Source: UBA2396 sp038042175 (GTDB taxonomy: Bacteria > Planctomycetota > Phycisphaerae > Phycisphaerales > UBA1924). From it: DNA of 64,000 bases. Of the stretch, positions 1 through 9,734 are shown in pieces (within the stretch, counting starts at the first letter, position 1; every line of letters begins with the position of its first letter). Made by a program: the position numbers and the translations under genes. A model generated the notes under the pieces. It saw only the letters and a list, made by a program, of their open reading frames with translations. It ran no database searches and was not told where the DNA came from. The stretch is from assembly GCA_964358855.1 (NCBI GenBank), contig CAYHQQ010000001.1, forward strand, positions 62,001 through 126,000. Reading direction: 5' to 3'.

Positions 1-746
1 AGCGTCCCATCGCGCGGGATCACCTGCTGGTTCACCAGGTGAATCGGGCTCATCGCCGTCGTCCAGTGAACCGTCTCGCCCGGCTGCGGCACGCGCGGCG
101 TGTTGGAGTCCCCATCCAGCGACACCTCGTCCACCTCGAAATCAAGCGCCGTACCAGAGAAGCCTCCGTTGATTGTCCCCGACCAGCGGATCGCCACCCG
201 CCCATTTCCCGGCAAGAGCCCCTGAAGTTCGTCCCACGCCGTGAGTGAGCCGTTTGAGTTCGTGTCGAGAACGACGGTGAAATCACCGACGCTGCTGGTC
301 GTGCTTCCCGTCGCGATTCCCCCGCTGGGCGAGTAGCGCAGTTGGATTGAACCCGCGATCGGAAACCCGGACGTGAACCCCCGCACATGAGTCGAGATGA
401 TCTGCCCCGCGGACTGACCGGCCAGCGCCGGCAAAATCATCCACTGCGAATACGCGCGTGTGCCGAACGGCGGCACCGAGATCCCCGCCGTCAAGTACCC
501 GGTCCCTTCCCACGCCGCGGGCTGCCCGGCGTGCCACGGACCCTGCTGCCAGAAATTGTGCGACAGCCCGGCGTCGAAGAAATGCGGGAACGCCCATCCC
601 GCCGCCAGCAAGCCCGACGGTCCGGCGACTCCCGCCGCGCCGACAGAATCCAAACTGTTGAAGTACACCGGCTGCGCGCCGACGGGGGAAACAGTCGCCA
701 TGACGGTGAGTGCCGCGAACTTTCCAATGAATCCTAGATGCGTCAT
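1..746 (-). CDS. Secreted surface protein, N-terminal part (choice-of-anchor J-like), cut by window edge
   Basis: The reading frame runs unbroken from an ATG at 744-746 to the window edge, giving 248 codons. A signal peptide (MTHLGFIGKF..SPVGAQ, about 25 residues) is followed by a beta-rich region. The order of motifs (SQWMILPALAGQSAG, RYSPSGG, GRVAIRWSG, GETVHWTTAMSPI) parallels the N-terminal third of the 1147-residue protein at 14285-17728 (AWIILPAIPGQIAG, RYSASG, GRIAIRMVF, GETVHWTTAMSPV), so the two are paralogues. In that paralogue this region looks like a choice-of-anchor J / cleaved-adhesin type domain followed by a beta-helix. By inference the missing C-terminus carries the same dockerin-like tail as the neighbours. 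Confidence 0.8.
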   Translation of the reverse strand, partial: MTHLGFIGKFAALTVMATVSPVGAQPVYFNSLDSVGAAGVAGPSGLLAAGWAFPHFFDAGLSHNFWQQGPWHAGQPAAWEGTGYLTAGISVPPFGTRAYSQWMILPALAGQSAGQIISTHVRGFTSGFPIAGSIQLRYSPSGGIATGSTTSSVGDFTVVLDTNSNGSLTAWDELQGLLPGNGRVAIRWSGTINGGFSGTALDFEVDEVSLDGDSNTPRVPQPGETVHWTTAMSPIHLVNQQVIPRDGT

Positions 747-810
747 TGACTTCTCCAGAAAAGCGTTGCCTGAAACTTTGGCCTGACCCGCGAGATTCAC
801 TTGTTTCATC

Positions 811-1989
811 TCAACACCCGCGCTCAAACGCCGTCACAAAGTCGTCATAGTCAAAGAAGTCGATCGCGGTGTCGTGGTTGAAGTCGGCATCGATGCCCGG
901 CGGACACGCGCCGCCCTCGAAGCAGGTCACAAACGCGTCGTAGTCGAAGAAGTCGACGGTGCCGTCGGCGTCAAAGTCGGCGGGGCATCCGCTTGCAATC
1001 GGGGTGAGTCGCACGGCGCCGATCGGGCCCGAAGCGCCCGCGCGGGCCGCCGCGATGATCTGCCGCGCGTTGTTGATGCCGTTGGCGCCACCTGCCTGCA
1101 CATACCAAACGCCCTGGGACGGATCGATCAGGCTGCCGAGCATGAAATAGCCTTCGTCCACGAACTGCACGCCGGTGGCGGCGAAGTAGTAGTACGTCAG
1201 GGCATCGCCTCTGTCGTTGATCGAGGTGGCGCTGGTCGTGGAGCCGCAGCCGCCGAGAAACTCCCACCCCGCGCCCTGCCGATAGCGGATTGGGAAGGTG
1301 CTGCATCCGGAGTAGCCGGCGATGTAGCCGCAGAAATCGTTGTTGTTATTCAGATCCGCGCTCTGGAAGCCCTGCCAGGTCCCCGGGGGCAATGGCACGC
1401 TCACAATTTGTCCAGTGTCGAGGTCCAAGAGCCGCGGTCCCGACATCACCACGCGTTGATCGTTGATCTCTCCACCCAGGAAGCCCTCTGGCAGCGGTAC
1501 GAGTCCGTCGGGCGTGAACCTCACGCCGGTTGAGAGGTTCCAGCCAAAGAATCCAGAACCACCGACAATGTCGCCCAGGTTGTTGATCGCGTAGGCCGCG
1601 CTGTAGGGATTTCCCGGCAAGGTGCCCAGAACCTCCACTTCGTATCCGTTGGGGGTGGGCCTCCAGATGGCGGCGGTCGGCTGCGAGATGACGTACTGGT
1701 TCGGGCACACCGAGCCGACGATGACGCCGGCGTCATTGATGTCGTGCGCCCGGGAGGTCTGCATGCCCGGCGGGAGCGGCAGCACCTGGAAGGGTTGCCC
1801 GTTGTACGACACGCCGGCCAGCAACGATGTGCCGTCGGGTGACATGCTCCCGCAGGCGTCTCCCTTCTCGTTGAGCGACGTCGCGGTCCAGCCGTCGCCG
1901 AGATATTCGACGCGGTAGCCTGGCACATCGGCAAGAACGGCAATCGCGGGGAGTGCCATCGCCAAGGCCATGATGGTCGATCGGTTCAT
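811..1989 (-). CDS. Secreted HAF-repeat protein with paired dockerin-like tail
   Basis: A protein of 392 residues with a strong ribosome site (AAAGGAGA) before the ATG and a short signal peptide ending near ALPAIAVLA. The body has repeats centred on IND/INN followed by G(D/V)IVG (INDAGVIVGSV, INNLGDIVGG, INDRGDALTY), the signature of extracellular HAF repeats. The role of those repeats is unknown. The last 58 residues are two EF-hand-like loops. The first loop (DFDADGTVDFFD) is canonical, while the second (DFNHDTAIDFFD) has Thr in place of the loop Gly. The loops are joined by a CFEGGACPPG linker and the protein ends GC. It is a paralogue of the next gene upstream at 2134-3369. Confidence 0.85.
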   Translation of the reverse strand: MNRSTIMALAMALPAIAVLADVPGYRVEYLGDGWTATSLNEKGDACGSMSPDGTSLLAGVSYNGQPFQVLPLPPGMQTSRAHDINDAGVIVGSVCPNQYVISQPTAAIWRPTPNGYEVEVLGTLPGNPYSAAYAINNLGDIVGGSGFFGWNLSTGVRFTPDGLVPLPEGFLGGEINDQRVVMSGPRLLDLDTGQIVSVPLPPGTWQGFQSADLNNNNDFCGYIAGYSGCSTFPIRYRQGAGWEFLGGCGSTTSATSINDRGDALTYYYFAATGVQFVDEGYFMLGSLIDPSQGVWYVQAGGANGINNARQIIAAARAGASGPIGAVRLTPIASGCPADFDADGTVDFFDYDAFVTCFEGGACPPGIDADFNHDTAIDFFDYDDFVTAFERGC

Positions 1990-2133
1990 TGACGTCTCCT
2001 TTGCTTTCTTAGAGCTGGGTGTGGGCGAGACTCTTCAAGGTCACGAGCCCTGGTGTTGATGCAATCAATCGAGAGCGAACGAACGAACGTGGGCGGCCGC
2101 GTCTTGGCGATCGCCGACGGGAAAGGCACAATG

Positions 2134-3369
2134 TCAGCATCCGGCCTCGAAGGCGATGACGAAGGCGTCGTAGTCGAAGAAGTCGACGGTGCCGTCGGCG
2201 TCGAAATCGGCGGTCTTGCCTTGCGGGCAGAAGAGGCCCTCGAAGCAGTTCACAAACGCGTCGTAGTCGAAGAAGTCGACGGTGCCGTCGGCATCGAAAT
2301 CGGCGGGGCAGGCGACGACGCGGGGCTTGAGCACAAACGATGTTTGGTGGAAGGAGGCCGTGTACCCCCAGCCGGCGATCCAGCCCTGGTTGTTGATCTT
2401 CGCCGCATAGTGGAGCCTGTACCCGGTGGGCATCCCGGCGATGATCGTGTGGTTGTTCCAGAGGTCACGCAGGCCATTGGCGGCGGAATAGACAAAGACG
2501 TGCTGGGTCGCAAACTCGGTGCTGAGGGTCCCGACGACGGTGCCCGCGTTATTGATGGAGACCGGCGTGACGGCCTGGTGGTATCCGACACCCGGGAAGG
2601 GCAGCATCTGGAACCCCGTGCCGGGCGAGTAGATGTAGCCGTATCGCTGGATCGGATACGCAGCGCTGGCCCGCGATCCGACGATCTGGCCCAGGTCGTT
2701 GATGCCCGAGGCGCGGACGGGGCCGATGCCCAGGTTGGACGGGAAGATGCTGGCGAGCACGGTGTACGCGCCGGTGTTGACGTCCGCGTAGAACCCGTCG
2801 TTGGTGCTGGAGTTGTAGAGCCAGCCAATGGCACCCCCCGTGTTGTTGATCTTCACCAGGCCTCGGGCGTTGGGGATGGGCAGGGTCCGGGCGCCGTTGA
2901 CGGCGTCCCAGATGTAAGGGATGTACGAGACGCCGTTTGAGTCCGAGCCGCTGCTCGTGCTGATCGCCCCGACCACGACGCCCGTGTCATCCGCGTCGCC
3001 GAACGTGGGGGGGCCGTAGGTGCCGGGGAGGCCGGACGGCTCCCACAACTGCCCGATCCCGACGCTGTACACGTCGCCGAGGCCCACGACGAGCCGGGAG
3101 TTGTTCAGGCCCTGGGGCTTGTAGACGGGCACGATGGTTATGCCGGTGGCCTGGCTCCACACGAACCCGAGTTCCAACCCGGAGTTCATACCGATCCGGC
3201 CGCAGGCGACGCCGTGGTCGTTGATGTCACTCAACACAACCTCGCCCGCGCCGGGGTAGTCAAAGTGGACGAAGTCGTACTCGGGCTGGGCGCAGGCAAG
3301 CCCTGCGAACAGACCGAGCGAGGCGGTGGCGAACACACGGACGAAGGTGGTCTGGGTTCGAGTTGTCAT
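2134..3369 (-). CDS. Secreted HAF-repeat protein with paired dockerin-like tail
   Basis: A protein of 411 residues from the ATG at 3369. An in-frame ATG two codons upstream (3375) lies only three bases from the GGAG ribosome site, so the inner one is preferred. The signal peptide ends at about GLACAQ. HAF-type repeats recur through the body (INDHGVACGRIG, INDLGQIVGSRA, INNAGTVVGTL, INNQGWIAGWG) and predict a beta-propeller-like fold. The final 58 residues carry two canonical loops (DFDADGTVDFFD twice), the CFEGLFCPQG linker and a terminal GC. No enzymatic residues are apparent, and the substrate or partner is unknown. Confidence 0.85.
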   Translation of the reverse strand: MTTRTQTTFVRVFATASLGLFAGLACAQPEYDFVHFDYPGAGEVVLSDINDHGVACGRIGMNSGLELGFVWSQATGITIVPVYKPQGLNNSRLVVGLGDVYSVGIGQLWEPSGLPGTYGPPTFGDADDTGVVVGAISTSSGSDSNGVSYIPYIWDAVNGARTLPIPNARGLVKINNTGGAIGWLYNSSTNDGFYADVNTGAYTVLASIFPSNLGIGPVRASGINDLGQIVGSRASAAYPIQRYGYIYSPGTGFQMLPFPGVGYHQAVTPVSINNAGTVVGTLSTEFATQHVFVYSAANGLRDLWNNHTIIAGMPTGYRLHYAAKINNQGWIAGWGYTASFHQTSFVLKPRVVACPADFDADGTVDFFDYDAFVNCFEGLFCPQGKTADFDADGTVDFFDYDAFVIAFEAGC

Positions 3370-3461
3370 GGACATGGACTCCAGTTGATGACGAAAGCGA
3401 TCGAGAACCTACAAACACCGGCAGACGCGTTTGGGCGACCACCGACGGGAAAGACAAGATC

Positions 3462-5501
3462 TCAACACCCGGCCTCGAAGGCCGCCACAAAGTCGTCGTA
3501 GTCGAAGAAGTCGACGGTGCCGTCGGCGTCGAAGTCGGCGGTCTTGCCGGGCGGGCAGACCAGGCCCTCGAAGCAGTTCACGAAGGCGTCATAGTCGAAG
3601 AAGTCGAGCGTGCCATCGGCGTCGAAGTCGGCCGCGCAAGGCAGGGGAAGCACCCAGATCTCGCCGCGGTCCCCGGAGATGTACAGCCTCGAAGACGTGC
3701 GCACCATCCGGCTGGGCGCGGAGAATTGCCCGCCGATGCTCCAGGTCTGCCAGCTCTGTCCTCTGTTCATCGATCGCTTGATGAACGCATTGCCGCCGCC
3801 GGCCCGTGCGCCGCACACCCAGAGTTCGTCGCGGTGCGCGAGCACGCCCGAATTGTACGTGTTGATGCTCACGTTCCCGACTTGCGTCCATGTCGAGCCG
3901 GCGTCGAGGGTTCTGGCAAGGTATCCGTCGAATCCGCTGACGTAGCCGACCGAAGCATCCGCGAAGGACATGTCCAGGACGTTGATGGCCGATCCGGAGT
4001 TCGAAGGCAGCACGGTCGTGACAAACGTCTCGCCCCCGTCGGAGGACCTCCACTGGGTCTGGGCGCCGCTCTGGATCCAGACCATGGATCCGACAACCTC
4101 GATCGCGACGCCGGGAAAGTTGCCCGCGGGAACGACCTGCCAGGTGGAACCGCCGTCGGACGTTCGGTAGGTCTCGTGGAGATCGGTCGTGCCGAAGTCC
4201 CAACCCGTCAGCCAGCCATTCTGGCTGTCAGTAAACTTCACGTCGTTGGCGTAGAGGCCTCCCACGGCGCCATTGAGAGTCTCCCAAGTGCGACCGCCAT
4301 CGATCGACCGGGCCAACGAGCCCTCATGACCGACGACGTAGACGAAGCCTGAATCGGCGGTGCTGACGGCCGAGTACGAAGTGTCGCGTCCGAATGCAGG
4401 AGGGTCGAGCTCGAACAGATCCCAGGTGCCGCCGACGGACATTCGCTGCACGTAGCCGTGGTGCCCGACCGTGATGACCGTGTCGTTGCTCGGGGCGGCG
4501 AGCCCGTACGCGTTGAAGCTGGCTCCGCGTGTGGCCCGGGTCCAGGTCAAGCCTCCGTCGTGGGTGGCATAGATGAGCGATGGCCCACCGACGACGGTGC
4601 CCAGGAGCGGCGTGCTGAACTTGACGGCCCAGTCGCTGGGCAGGTCACCCTCGCCGACCCACATCCGATCCCATGTGAATCCGGCGTCGGAAGTTCGCCA
4701 GATGTCGCCCTTGCCCGACACGCCGACGCCTGTGCTCGCGTCGACTTTCTCGAGGTCGACCATTCCTGTGGGAACAACCGCGCCGGTGGGGGCCCATGTG
4801 TTGCCGGCGTCGTCCGATCGCCAGACGCCATCGACAGTCGCCGCGAGCAGAACGCCAGGCGAGAGGTAGATCACGTCGTCTGAGGCGACCGGAAGTTTCA
4901 GAGTCCAACTCAGGCCGGCGTTGTTCGTCTTGAACACGCCGACCTCGTGGCTTGGCAGTCCGCCCGAGGCAAAGCCGACGTTGGCATCCAGGAAGTCCAT
5001 TCCTGTCATGGACGGGCAGTTTGGTACGCCCGAGCGGAGCTCCCACGTCGCTCCCGCGTCGGTCGTGCGCAAGATGGCGCCGTTGCATCCCGCGAAGCCG
5101 GCGGTTGCGCTCACGAAGTCCTGGAAGTACCACGAGCCTTGCAGGAAGGTCGGCACCTGTGTCCAGGTGGCCCCGCCATTGGTGGTGCGGTACCCACCGG
5201 GGTTCCCGCACACGATGCCGACGCTGGCGTCAAAGAACTGCACGTTGTAGAGCTGGTCGGACTGGAAGCCGGGCAAAGAGATCGGGGTCCAGGTGGATCC
5301 GCCGTCGAGCGTGCGAGACAGCATCTTCATGCCGCCGCAGGCAAAGCCCTTCTGCGAGTCGAGAAAGCACGCGCTTGAGATTCCCCAACGGGTCGGGAGG
5401 GGGGCAAGCTGAGTGACGGTCTGGGCCGATGCCGCGCTCACCGGTACCGCGAGGGCGAGTGCGGAGAGTCCATGTCGAATCAGAGCGTGGGCGAGATTCA
5501 T
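3462..5501 (-). CDS. Secreted BNR/Ycf48-like propeller protein with paired dockerin-like tail
   Basis: The frame is open much further upstream (to 6359), but that part is a shadow of the neighbouring gene. The ATG at 5501 starts a clear signal peptide (MNLAHALIRHGLSA..ASAQ) and gives 679 residues. About twelve repeats of the form (S/T)xDGGxTW are spread through the body, for example DGGSTWTPI, TDAGATWEL, SDDAGNTWAP, THDGGLTWTR, SIDGGRTWET and TSDGGSTWQV. This is the BNR/sortilin and photosystem II stability factor (Ycf48) propeller signature. The acidic and basic catalytic residues of sialidases were not identified, so enzymatic activity is not claimed. The tail has CAADFDADGTLDFFD, a CFEGLVCPPG linker, a second canonical loop and a terminal GC. 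Confidence 0.85.
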   Translation of the reverse strand: MNLAHALIRHGLSALALAVPVSAASAQTVTQLAPLPTRWGISSACFLDSQKGFACGGMKMLSRTLDGGSTWTPISLPGFQSDQLYNVQFFDASVGIVCGNPGGYRTTNGGATWTQVPTFLQGSWYFQDFVSATAGFAGCNGAILRTTDAGATWELRSGVPNCPSMTGMDFLDANVGFASGGLPSHEVGVFKTNNAGLSWTLKLPVASDDVIYLSPGVLLAATVDGVWRSDDAGNTWAPTGAVVPTGMVDLEKVDASTGVGVSGKGDIWRTSDAGFTWDRMWVGEGDLPSDWAVKFSTPLLGTVVGGPSLIYATHDGGLTWTRATRGASFNAYGLAAPSNDTVITVGHHGYVQRMSVGGTWDLFELDPPAFGRDTSYSAVSTADSGFVYVVGHEGSLARSIDGGRTWETLNGAVGGLYANDVKFTDSQNGWLTGWDFGTTDLHETYRTSDGGSTWQVVPAGNFPGVAIEVVGSMVWIQSGAQTQWRSSDGGETFVTTVLPSNSGSAINVLDMSFADASVGYVSGFDGYLARTLDAGSTWTQVGNVSINTYNSGVLAHRDELWVCGARAGGGNAFIKRSMNRGQSWQTWSIGGQFSAPSRMVRTSSRLYISGDRGEIWVLPLPCAADFDADGTLDFFDYDAFVNCFEGLVCPPGKTADFDADGTVDFFDYDDFVAAFEAGC

Positions 5502-5659
5502 GGGCGGTGCTCCGGCGTGGGATTCCGTGGTTGATTCAAGGCGCCTGGGGTCGGTGCGAGTGAGGCTGCAGGCATGGGTAAGGTCCAGTCGAGAGACACG
5601 GGTCTGGGCACGACAAACGCTCATGCACATGCCGCGGTTGCGAGTGGAGGATGATGCCT

Positions 5660-7954
5660 TCAGCATCCCGCCTCGAACGCGATCACGAACGCGTCGTAGT
5701 CGAAGAAGTCGACGGCGGCATCGCCATCGAAGTCGGCGGTCTTGCCGGGGGGGCAGGCCAGGCCTTCGAAGCAGTTCACGAAGGCGTCGTAGTCGAAGAA
5801 GTCGACGCTGCCGTCGGCATCGAAGTCGGCGGCGCAGGCGGGCGTGGTCACAGTCAGAACCGCCAGCCCGCGGGAGATGCAACTCATCCACAGCTCGTAA
5901 CCGCCGGGGATTGTCTTGGTCTCGATGTCCAGGATCCCCGCGTGCGGCAGGCCGCCCCATTGCCACGCACCGTTGGGCGGGGCGGGGAAGGTGGTGACGG
6001 TTGTGCCGTCCCAGGCGAGGAGCCCGAAGTCGGTGGACGGGTACACGCTTTCGTAGGTCATCCACACACGTCCATCGGGAGCGACCAGCAGCGGGGTGAC
6101 CTGATCGCCGGGGAAAGGCCAGCCCAGATCGTGCTGCCACATCTGGTGCGTGCCCGTGGTGGCGTCGATACGGATCAACGTGCCGCCCGTGCCGTCGAAC
6201 CATTGAGCGGTCGACCCGACCCAGGCGACGGCGTTGTGGTCGGCCGCCATGCCCGTGAAGTTCTGGCCGATTGCGTTGACCTCGGGGAAGTCTGCGACGC
6301 CGCGTGAGAAGGCGTACGTGCGATCGGTGCGAACGACCTCGAAGCCGGACTCCATCCACACCGTCCCGGGGCGATCGGGATCTCGATGGAGCCTCTTGGG
6401 GAAGAAGTCCACCATCGTGAAGGCGCCATCCTCAAGGATCCATGTGCCCCAGGAGTGGCCGACGCCCCACAACCGGCCCAGAGAGTCTTCGAGGTACTGG
6501 CTCATCTGGTCGGCCCCGCTTGGAATCTGGGTCCACGAGGCTCCGTCAAAATCGTGCGTGAAGTTGTTGATGGGATTGACGACGACGTGCCCGTTGGACG
6601 GGCGGACATAGATGGCCTCGCTCTGTGGCGCACCTGGGAAGGGCCAAGGACCACCAAGTCCGTAGTCCAGGTGCGTCACGAAGTCCGTCCACCGGGTGCC
6701 GTCGAACTTGACCATTCCGCCCACGTCCGAAGAGGCGTTGGCGCACGCGTAGACGTCGCCGGTCTGCGTGTCGATGGTCAGATCGTTGTTGAAGAAGTCG
6801 AACTGGCTGGTGTTGGTCACGCGGTATCGCTGCCAGAGGCCGGTGACGGGATCGCGCCGCATCGCTCCGCCTTGTCCCGTGCCACAGACCCAGATCGTGC
6901 CATCGGGTGCGAAGTCCAGGTCATCGATGAATGAGTTGAAGGGCACGGTGCCCAGGTCGGCCCACGCCAAACCATCGAAGCGGTGAAGGTGGTAGGTCAG
7001 GTCGGGCGCGATCACGATCAGGTACGCCTGCATGTTCCCAAAGGGTTTGATGGCGGCAAAGGGCCCGGCGAGTTGGTTGGTCAGCGGGGGCAGCGGCGGA
7101 GTGATCCACGTGCCGTCCGGGCGCATGCAGTCGAGCGTCAACATTCCTTGATTGTCCGCGAGCCGGATCACCCACATGTTGCCAGCGTCGTCGACGGAGT
7201 CCTTCCTGATCAACGAAACGGGGTTGCCGATGGCGTAGGGGATGTGGGTCCACGCCTGCGTGGTGCTGTCCCACCGGTCCATGCCGGCGGAACCCTCACC
7301 CGAGGACCACATGCGGTAGCCTCCACTGGGCTTGGGCTGGGCGGCGATCTTGCCCTCGCCACCCCCACCGATGCTTGTCCAGGTGTCGGTCGCGTGGTTG
7401 AACTTGAACAGTCCGCCGTCGGCGATGACCCAGATCGAGCCGTCGGGCGCGAGGGTGACGTCGTACGTGCGCCCGCCCGGCAAGGGCGAGTTTGTCTGGT
7501 CGTACATCACGAGCGAGCTGGGGCCGGCCGCGATGTTCATGCGAAGCACACCCACCCATGTCCCCAGCCACAGGTTGCCGTGACCATCGGCGACCATGTC
7601 GCTCACTCGGGAGGTCCCGACATCGTTGGCACTGCCGAAAGCCGGGTAGTCGATATTGGAGACATTGAACCAGCGGTTCTCGGCCTGGATGAACTTGGCG
7701 ACCCCGCCCTCTTCGGCGACCGGGTTGTACCCGCTAATCCACGGGTCGCCGTCGGGCGCGATCCAGATCGATTCGTTGTAGTCGCCTTGGATGCCGGTGT
7801 TGCCGGGGCGGTAGTAGCGCCATGAGTAAGTCGGTTCGTCCGCCTGAGCGGTGGCACAAAGGCCCATCATCCCGCCCAAGGTGAGCGCGAAGCAGAGGGT
7901 GCGGGCCGGGCGGAGCAGAGGGTGGTTGTGCCATGTCGAGAGGGTGCGTTTCAC
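5660..7954 (-). CDS. Secreted propeller protein (two-component-regulator-propeller type) with paired dockerin-like tail
   Basis: The start chosen is GTG at 7954, because AAAGGA lies just upstream and a signal peptide follows (VKRTLSTWHNHPL..CATAQADE). It gives 764 residues. The longer open frame to 8275 has no signal peptide at its start. Repeats such as VADGHGNLWLGT, LAPDGSIWVIADG and FAPDGTIWVCGTG are typical of the propeller blades found in two-component sensor ectodomains and streptogramin-lyase-like proteins. No kinase or transmembrane part is present. The tail's second loop is DFDGDAAVDFFD, with Ala replacing the loop Gly. The end is AFEAGC. Confidence 0.8.
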   Translation of the reverse strand: MKRTLSTWHNHPLLRPARTLCFALTLGGMMGLCATAQADEPTYSWRYYRPGNTGIQGDYNESIWIAPDGDPWISGYNPVAEEGGVAKFIQAENRWFNVSNIDYPAFGSANDVGTSRVSDMVADGHGNLWLGTWVGVLRMNIAAGPSSLVMYDQTNSPLPGGRTYDVTLAPDGSIWVIADGGLFKFNHATDTWTSIGGGGEGKIAAQPKPSGGYRMWSSGEGSAGMDRWDSTTQAWTHIPYAIGNPVSLIRKDSVDDAGNMWVIRLADNQGMLTLDCMRPDGTWITPPLPPLTNQLAGPFAAIKPFGNMQAYLIVIAPDLTYHLHRFDGLAWADLGTVPFNSFIDDLDFAPDGTIWVCGTGQGGAMRRDPVTGLWQRYRVTNTSQFDFFNNDLTIDTQTGDVYACANASSDVGGMVKFDGTRWTDFVTHLDYGLGGPWPFPGAPQSEAIYVRPSNGHVVVNPINNFTHDFDGASWTQIPSGADQMSQYLEDSLGRLWGVGHSWGTWILEDGAFTMVDFFPKRLHRDPDRPGTVWMESGFEVVRTDRTYAFSRGVADFPEVNAIGQNFTGMAADHNAVAWVGSTAQWFDGTGGTLIRIDATTGTHQMWQHDLGWPFPGDQVTPLLVAPDGRVWMTYESVYPSTDFGLLAWDGTTVTTFPAPPNGAWQWGGLPHAGILDIETKTIPGGYELWMSCISRGLAVLTVTTPACAADFDADGSVDFFDYDAFVNCFEGLACPPGKTADFDGDAAVDFFDYDAFVIAFEAGC

Positions 7955-8268
7955 AGGATGGTCCTTTGCAGGTATTTGACGGACACTCGCCCGCCGCGTC
8001 AGATGCGGCGAGCCAACGCCCGCCGCGGTGCGGAGCTTTCGTCCACTGAAGGAGTCAGTATAGAACTCATTTCGGACATTCTTGTCATCTAATTGAACCG
8101 CCAAAGGAACGAAGGGACGTGAGCAGACGGGCGGATTCGGGCGGCGATCGGTCATGGGGACTTCAGGACTCCGACCAAAACGCGAACACGCTGGCGTGGA
8201 CAATCGGGGCATGGGGGGCTGATTTCCTGGCGAGCGTGGTGCGCGACGGGCTCGACCGCAGATCGCGT
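7955..8268. promoter_or_regulatory. 314-base intergenic region with a possible minus-strand promoter
   Basis: No credible gene lies here. On the minus strand a TATACT box (8057-8062) sits downstream of ATGACA (8083-8088), but the 20-base spacing is longer than ideal. This could drive the propeller gene that starts at 7954. A similar CTATACT box preceded by ACAAG and TCCG occurs ahead of the gene starting at 19801. This is weak evidence of a promoter. Confidence 0.25.
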
Positions 8269-9678
8269 TCAGCACCCGGCTTCGAAGGCGACCACGAAGG
8301 CGTCGTAGTCGAAGAAGTCGATGGTGCCGTCGGCGTCAAAGTCGGCGGACTTGGGAGGGGGGCCGGGCGGGCATGCGAGGCCCTCAAAGCAGTTCACAAA
8401 GGCGTCGTAGTCAAAGAAGTCGAGCGTGCCGTCGGAGTCGAAGTCGGCCGGGCAAGCGGAGCCGATCCTCGCATGGACCAGCATGTACTTCTGCAGGAAC
8501 GGGTTGTCTGAAGTGACGTACTCGCACAGGACCACCGCGTCGCGGCCATCGACACCGCGGGGGTCGAACCATGGGGTGATGCTCGGCGCGCCGTCGATGG
8601 GCTGGTTGTACAGGATGACGGGGATGTTCGCACCGTCGACGTTGGCGAAGAGCGCCATGCGCTCACTGGAGCCCTCGATGTACGAGCCCTGAAAGTACAC
8701 GATGTCGCCATCGACCGCGACGCGCCCGAAGTTTCGAAAGGTCTTGCCCGGCACGCCTGGAACGGGCTCGCCAAAGCGGGTGAGAGAGCGCAGGGAGGTT
8801 CCGTCGGTGTTCGCGACGCAGACCGCGGCGGTGCCGCCGAAGGGGATGGACCCGGCGGCCGCGACGAACACGACTTGCAGCCCGTCGGTGTCCACGGTGG
8901 AAACGAACTCCATCGCCCTGCCGTCGCCCGGGATGGGTGTCGTCCAGTTTGCCACGGCGCGGGTCTGGCCGGATGCGATGCTGTAGGTGTACACACCGTA
9001 CCCGGCGTTGCCGCCGATAAACGTGCACCGGGCGCTGTAGGCGATGGTGCCGCCACCGATGCCGACGGTGCTGTTGCCGGTGTACTGAACGAACGAGGCG
9101 TCGGGCATCGGCTGGAAGTACGTCGCGACGGGAATCCACCGGGCGTCGTGGGTGTAGAGGCTGATGCCAGCGCCCGAGCCCGCAGTGACCCCGGGATTCA
9201 CGAACGCGATCCCTTCGGCGCCGGCGAAGGGTGCTTCGATCCACGGACCGAGCCTGTTGAAAAAATCGGAGTGCACGTCCAGAGGTGCGCCGTCGAGTGT
9301 GCCGCGATAGAGCCCGTCGGCGGGATTGGGCGTGGACACTCCATTCCCCGAGAAGTACACGATCTCATTCCAGATCGTCGGGACCCTGAGGTGGCGAAAG
9401 GTCCGATCCAGCCTGTTGGGCACAGTATCGCCGCTGGCCGCGATGACGGTCAGGGGTGTTCCGACCGGATCGCTGAGGCGCCCGGCGAAGATCACCTCCG
9501 CACCGTCGGAGGTGCGAGCGCCATACCCCGTGTGCACGCCCCGATGGAGCGACGGCATGTTGACCGCCCGGATATCGCTGGAGTTTGGGATGAGCACCCG
9601 GAGTGTCACATCCTGAGCCAGTACGGTGCCCGATGCCAGAGAGCTCAAGACGATGATCGATGATCGCAGAGAACGCAT
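8269..9678 (-). CDS. Secreted beta-rich protein of unknown function with paired dockerin-like tail
   Basis: The ATG at 9678 starts a signal peptide (MRSLRSSIIVLSS..GTVLAQ) and gives 469 residues. The longer frame (start 9741) would add a non-signal leader overlapping the neighbour. The body has repeated segments with GDTVPNRLDRTFRH, GEPVPGVPGKTFRN and (I/A)VDGDIVYFQG, suggesting propeller blades like those of several planctomycete families of unknown function. I do not recognise a specific enzyme. The tail linker is two residues longer than usual (CPPGPPPKSADF). Both loops are canonical and the end is AFEAGC. Confidence 0.8.
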   Translation of the reverse strand: MRSLRSSIIVLSSLASGTVLAQDVTLRVLIPNSSDIRAVNMPSLHRGVHTGYGARTSDGAEVIFAGRLSDPVGTPLTVIAASGDTVPNRLDRTFRHLRVPTIWNEIVYFSGNGVSTPNPADGLYRGTLDGAPLDVHSDFFNRLGPWIEAPFAGAEGIAFVNPGVTAGSGAGISLYTHDARWIPVATYFQPMPDASFVQYTGNSTVGIGGGTIAYSARCTFIGGNAGYGVYTYSIASGQTRAVANWTTPIPGDGRAMEFVSTVDTDGLQVVFVAAAGSIPFGGTAAVCVANTDGTSLRSLTRFGEPVPGVPGKTFRNFGRVAVDGDIVYFQGSYIEGSSERMALFANVDGANIPVILYNQPIDGAPSITPWFDPRGVDGRDAVVLCEYVTSDNPFLQKYMLVHARIGSACPADFDSDGTLDFFDYDAFVNCFEGLACPPGPPPKSADFDADGTIDFFDYDAFVVAFEAGC

Positions 9679-9734
9679 GTTGGAGTCCAATTCGGTGTGC
9701 TTGACTTGTGTGTACCGGAGGTTGTGGCGGGCGT

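Noticed and set aside
2053..2940. Plus-strand open frames rich in VVVEEVDGAVGV across the tail regions
   Set aside because: These are the antisense translations of the repeated tail DNA. They have no ribosome sites, and the minus-strand genes explain the region.
3462..6359. Single 965-residue gene over the whole open frame
   Set aside because: The first 286 residues are Arg-rich and antisense-frame to the neighbouring propeller gene. A clean signal peptide begins at 5501.
5660..8275. Start of the propeller gene at 8275
   Set aside because: The upstream part has no signal peptide and overlaps the intergenic region. The GTG at 7954 has AAAGGA and a signal peptide.
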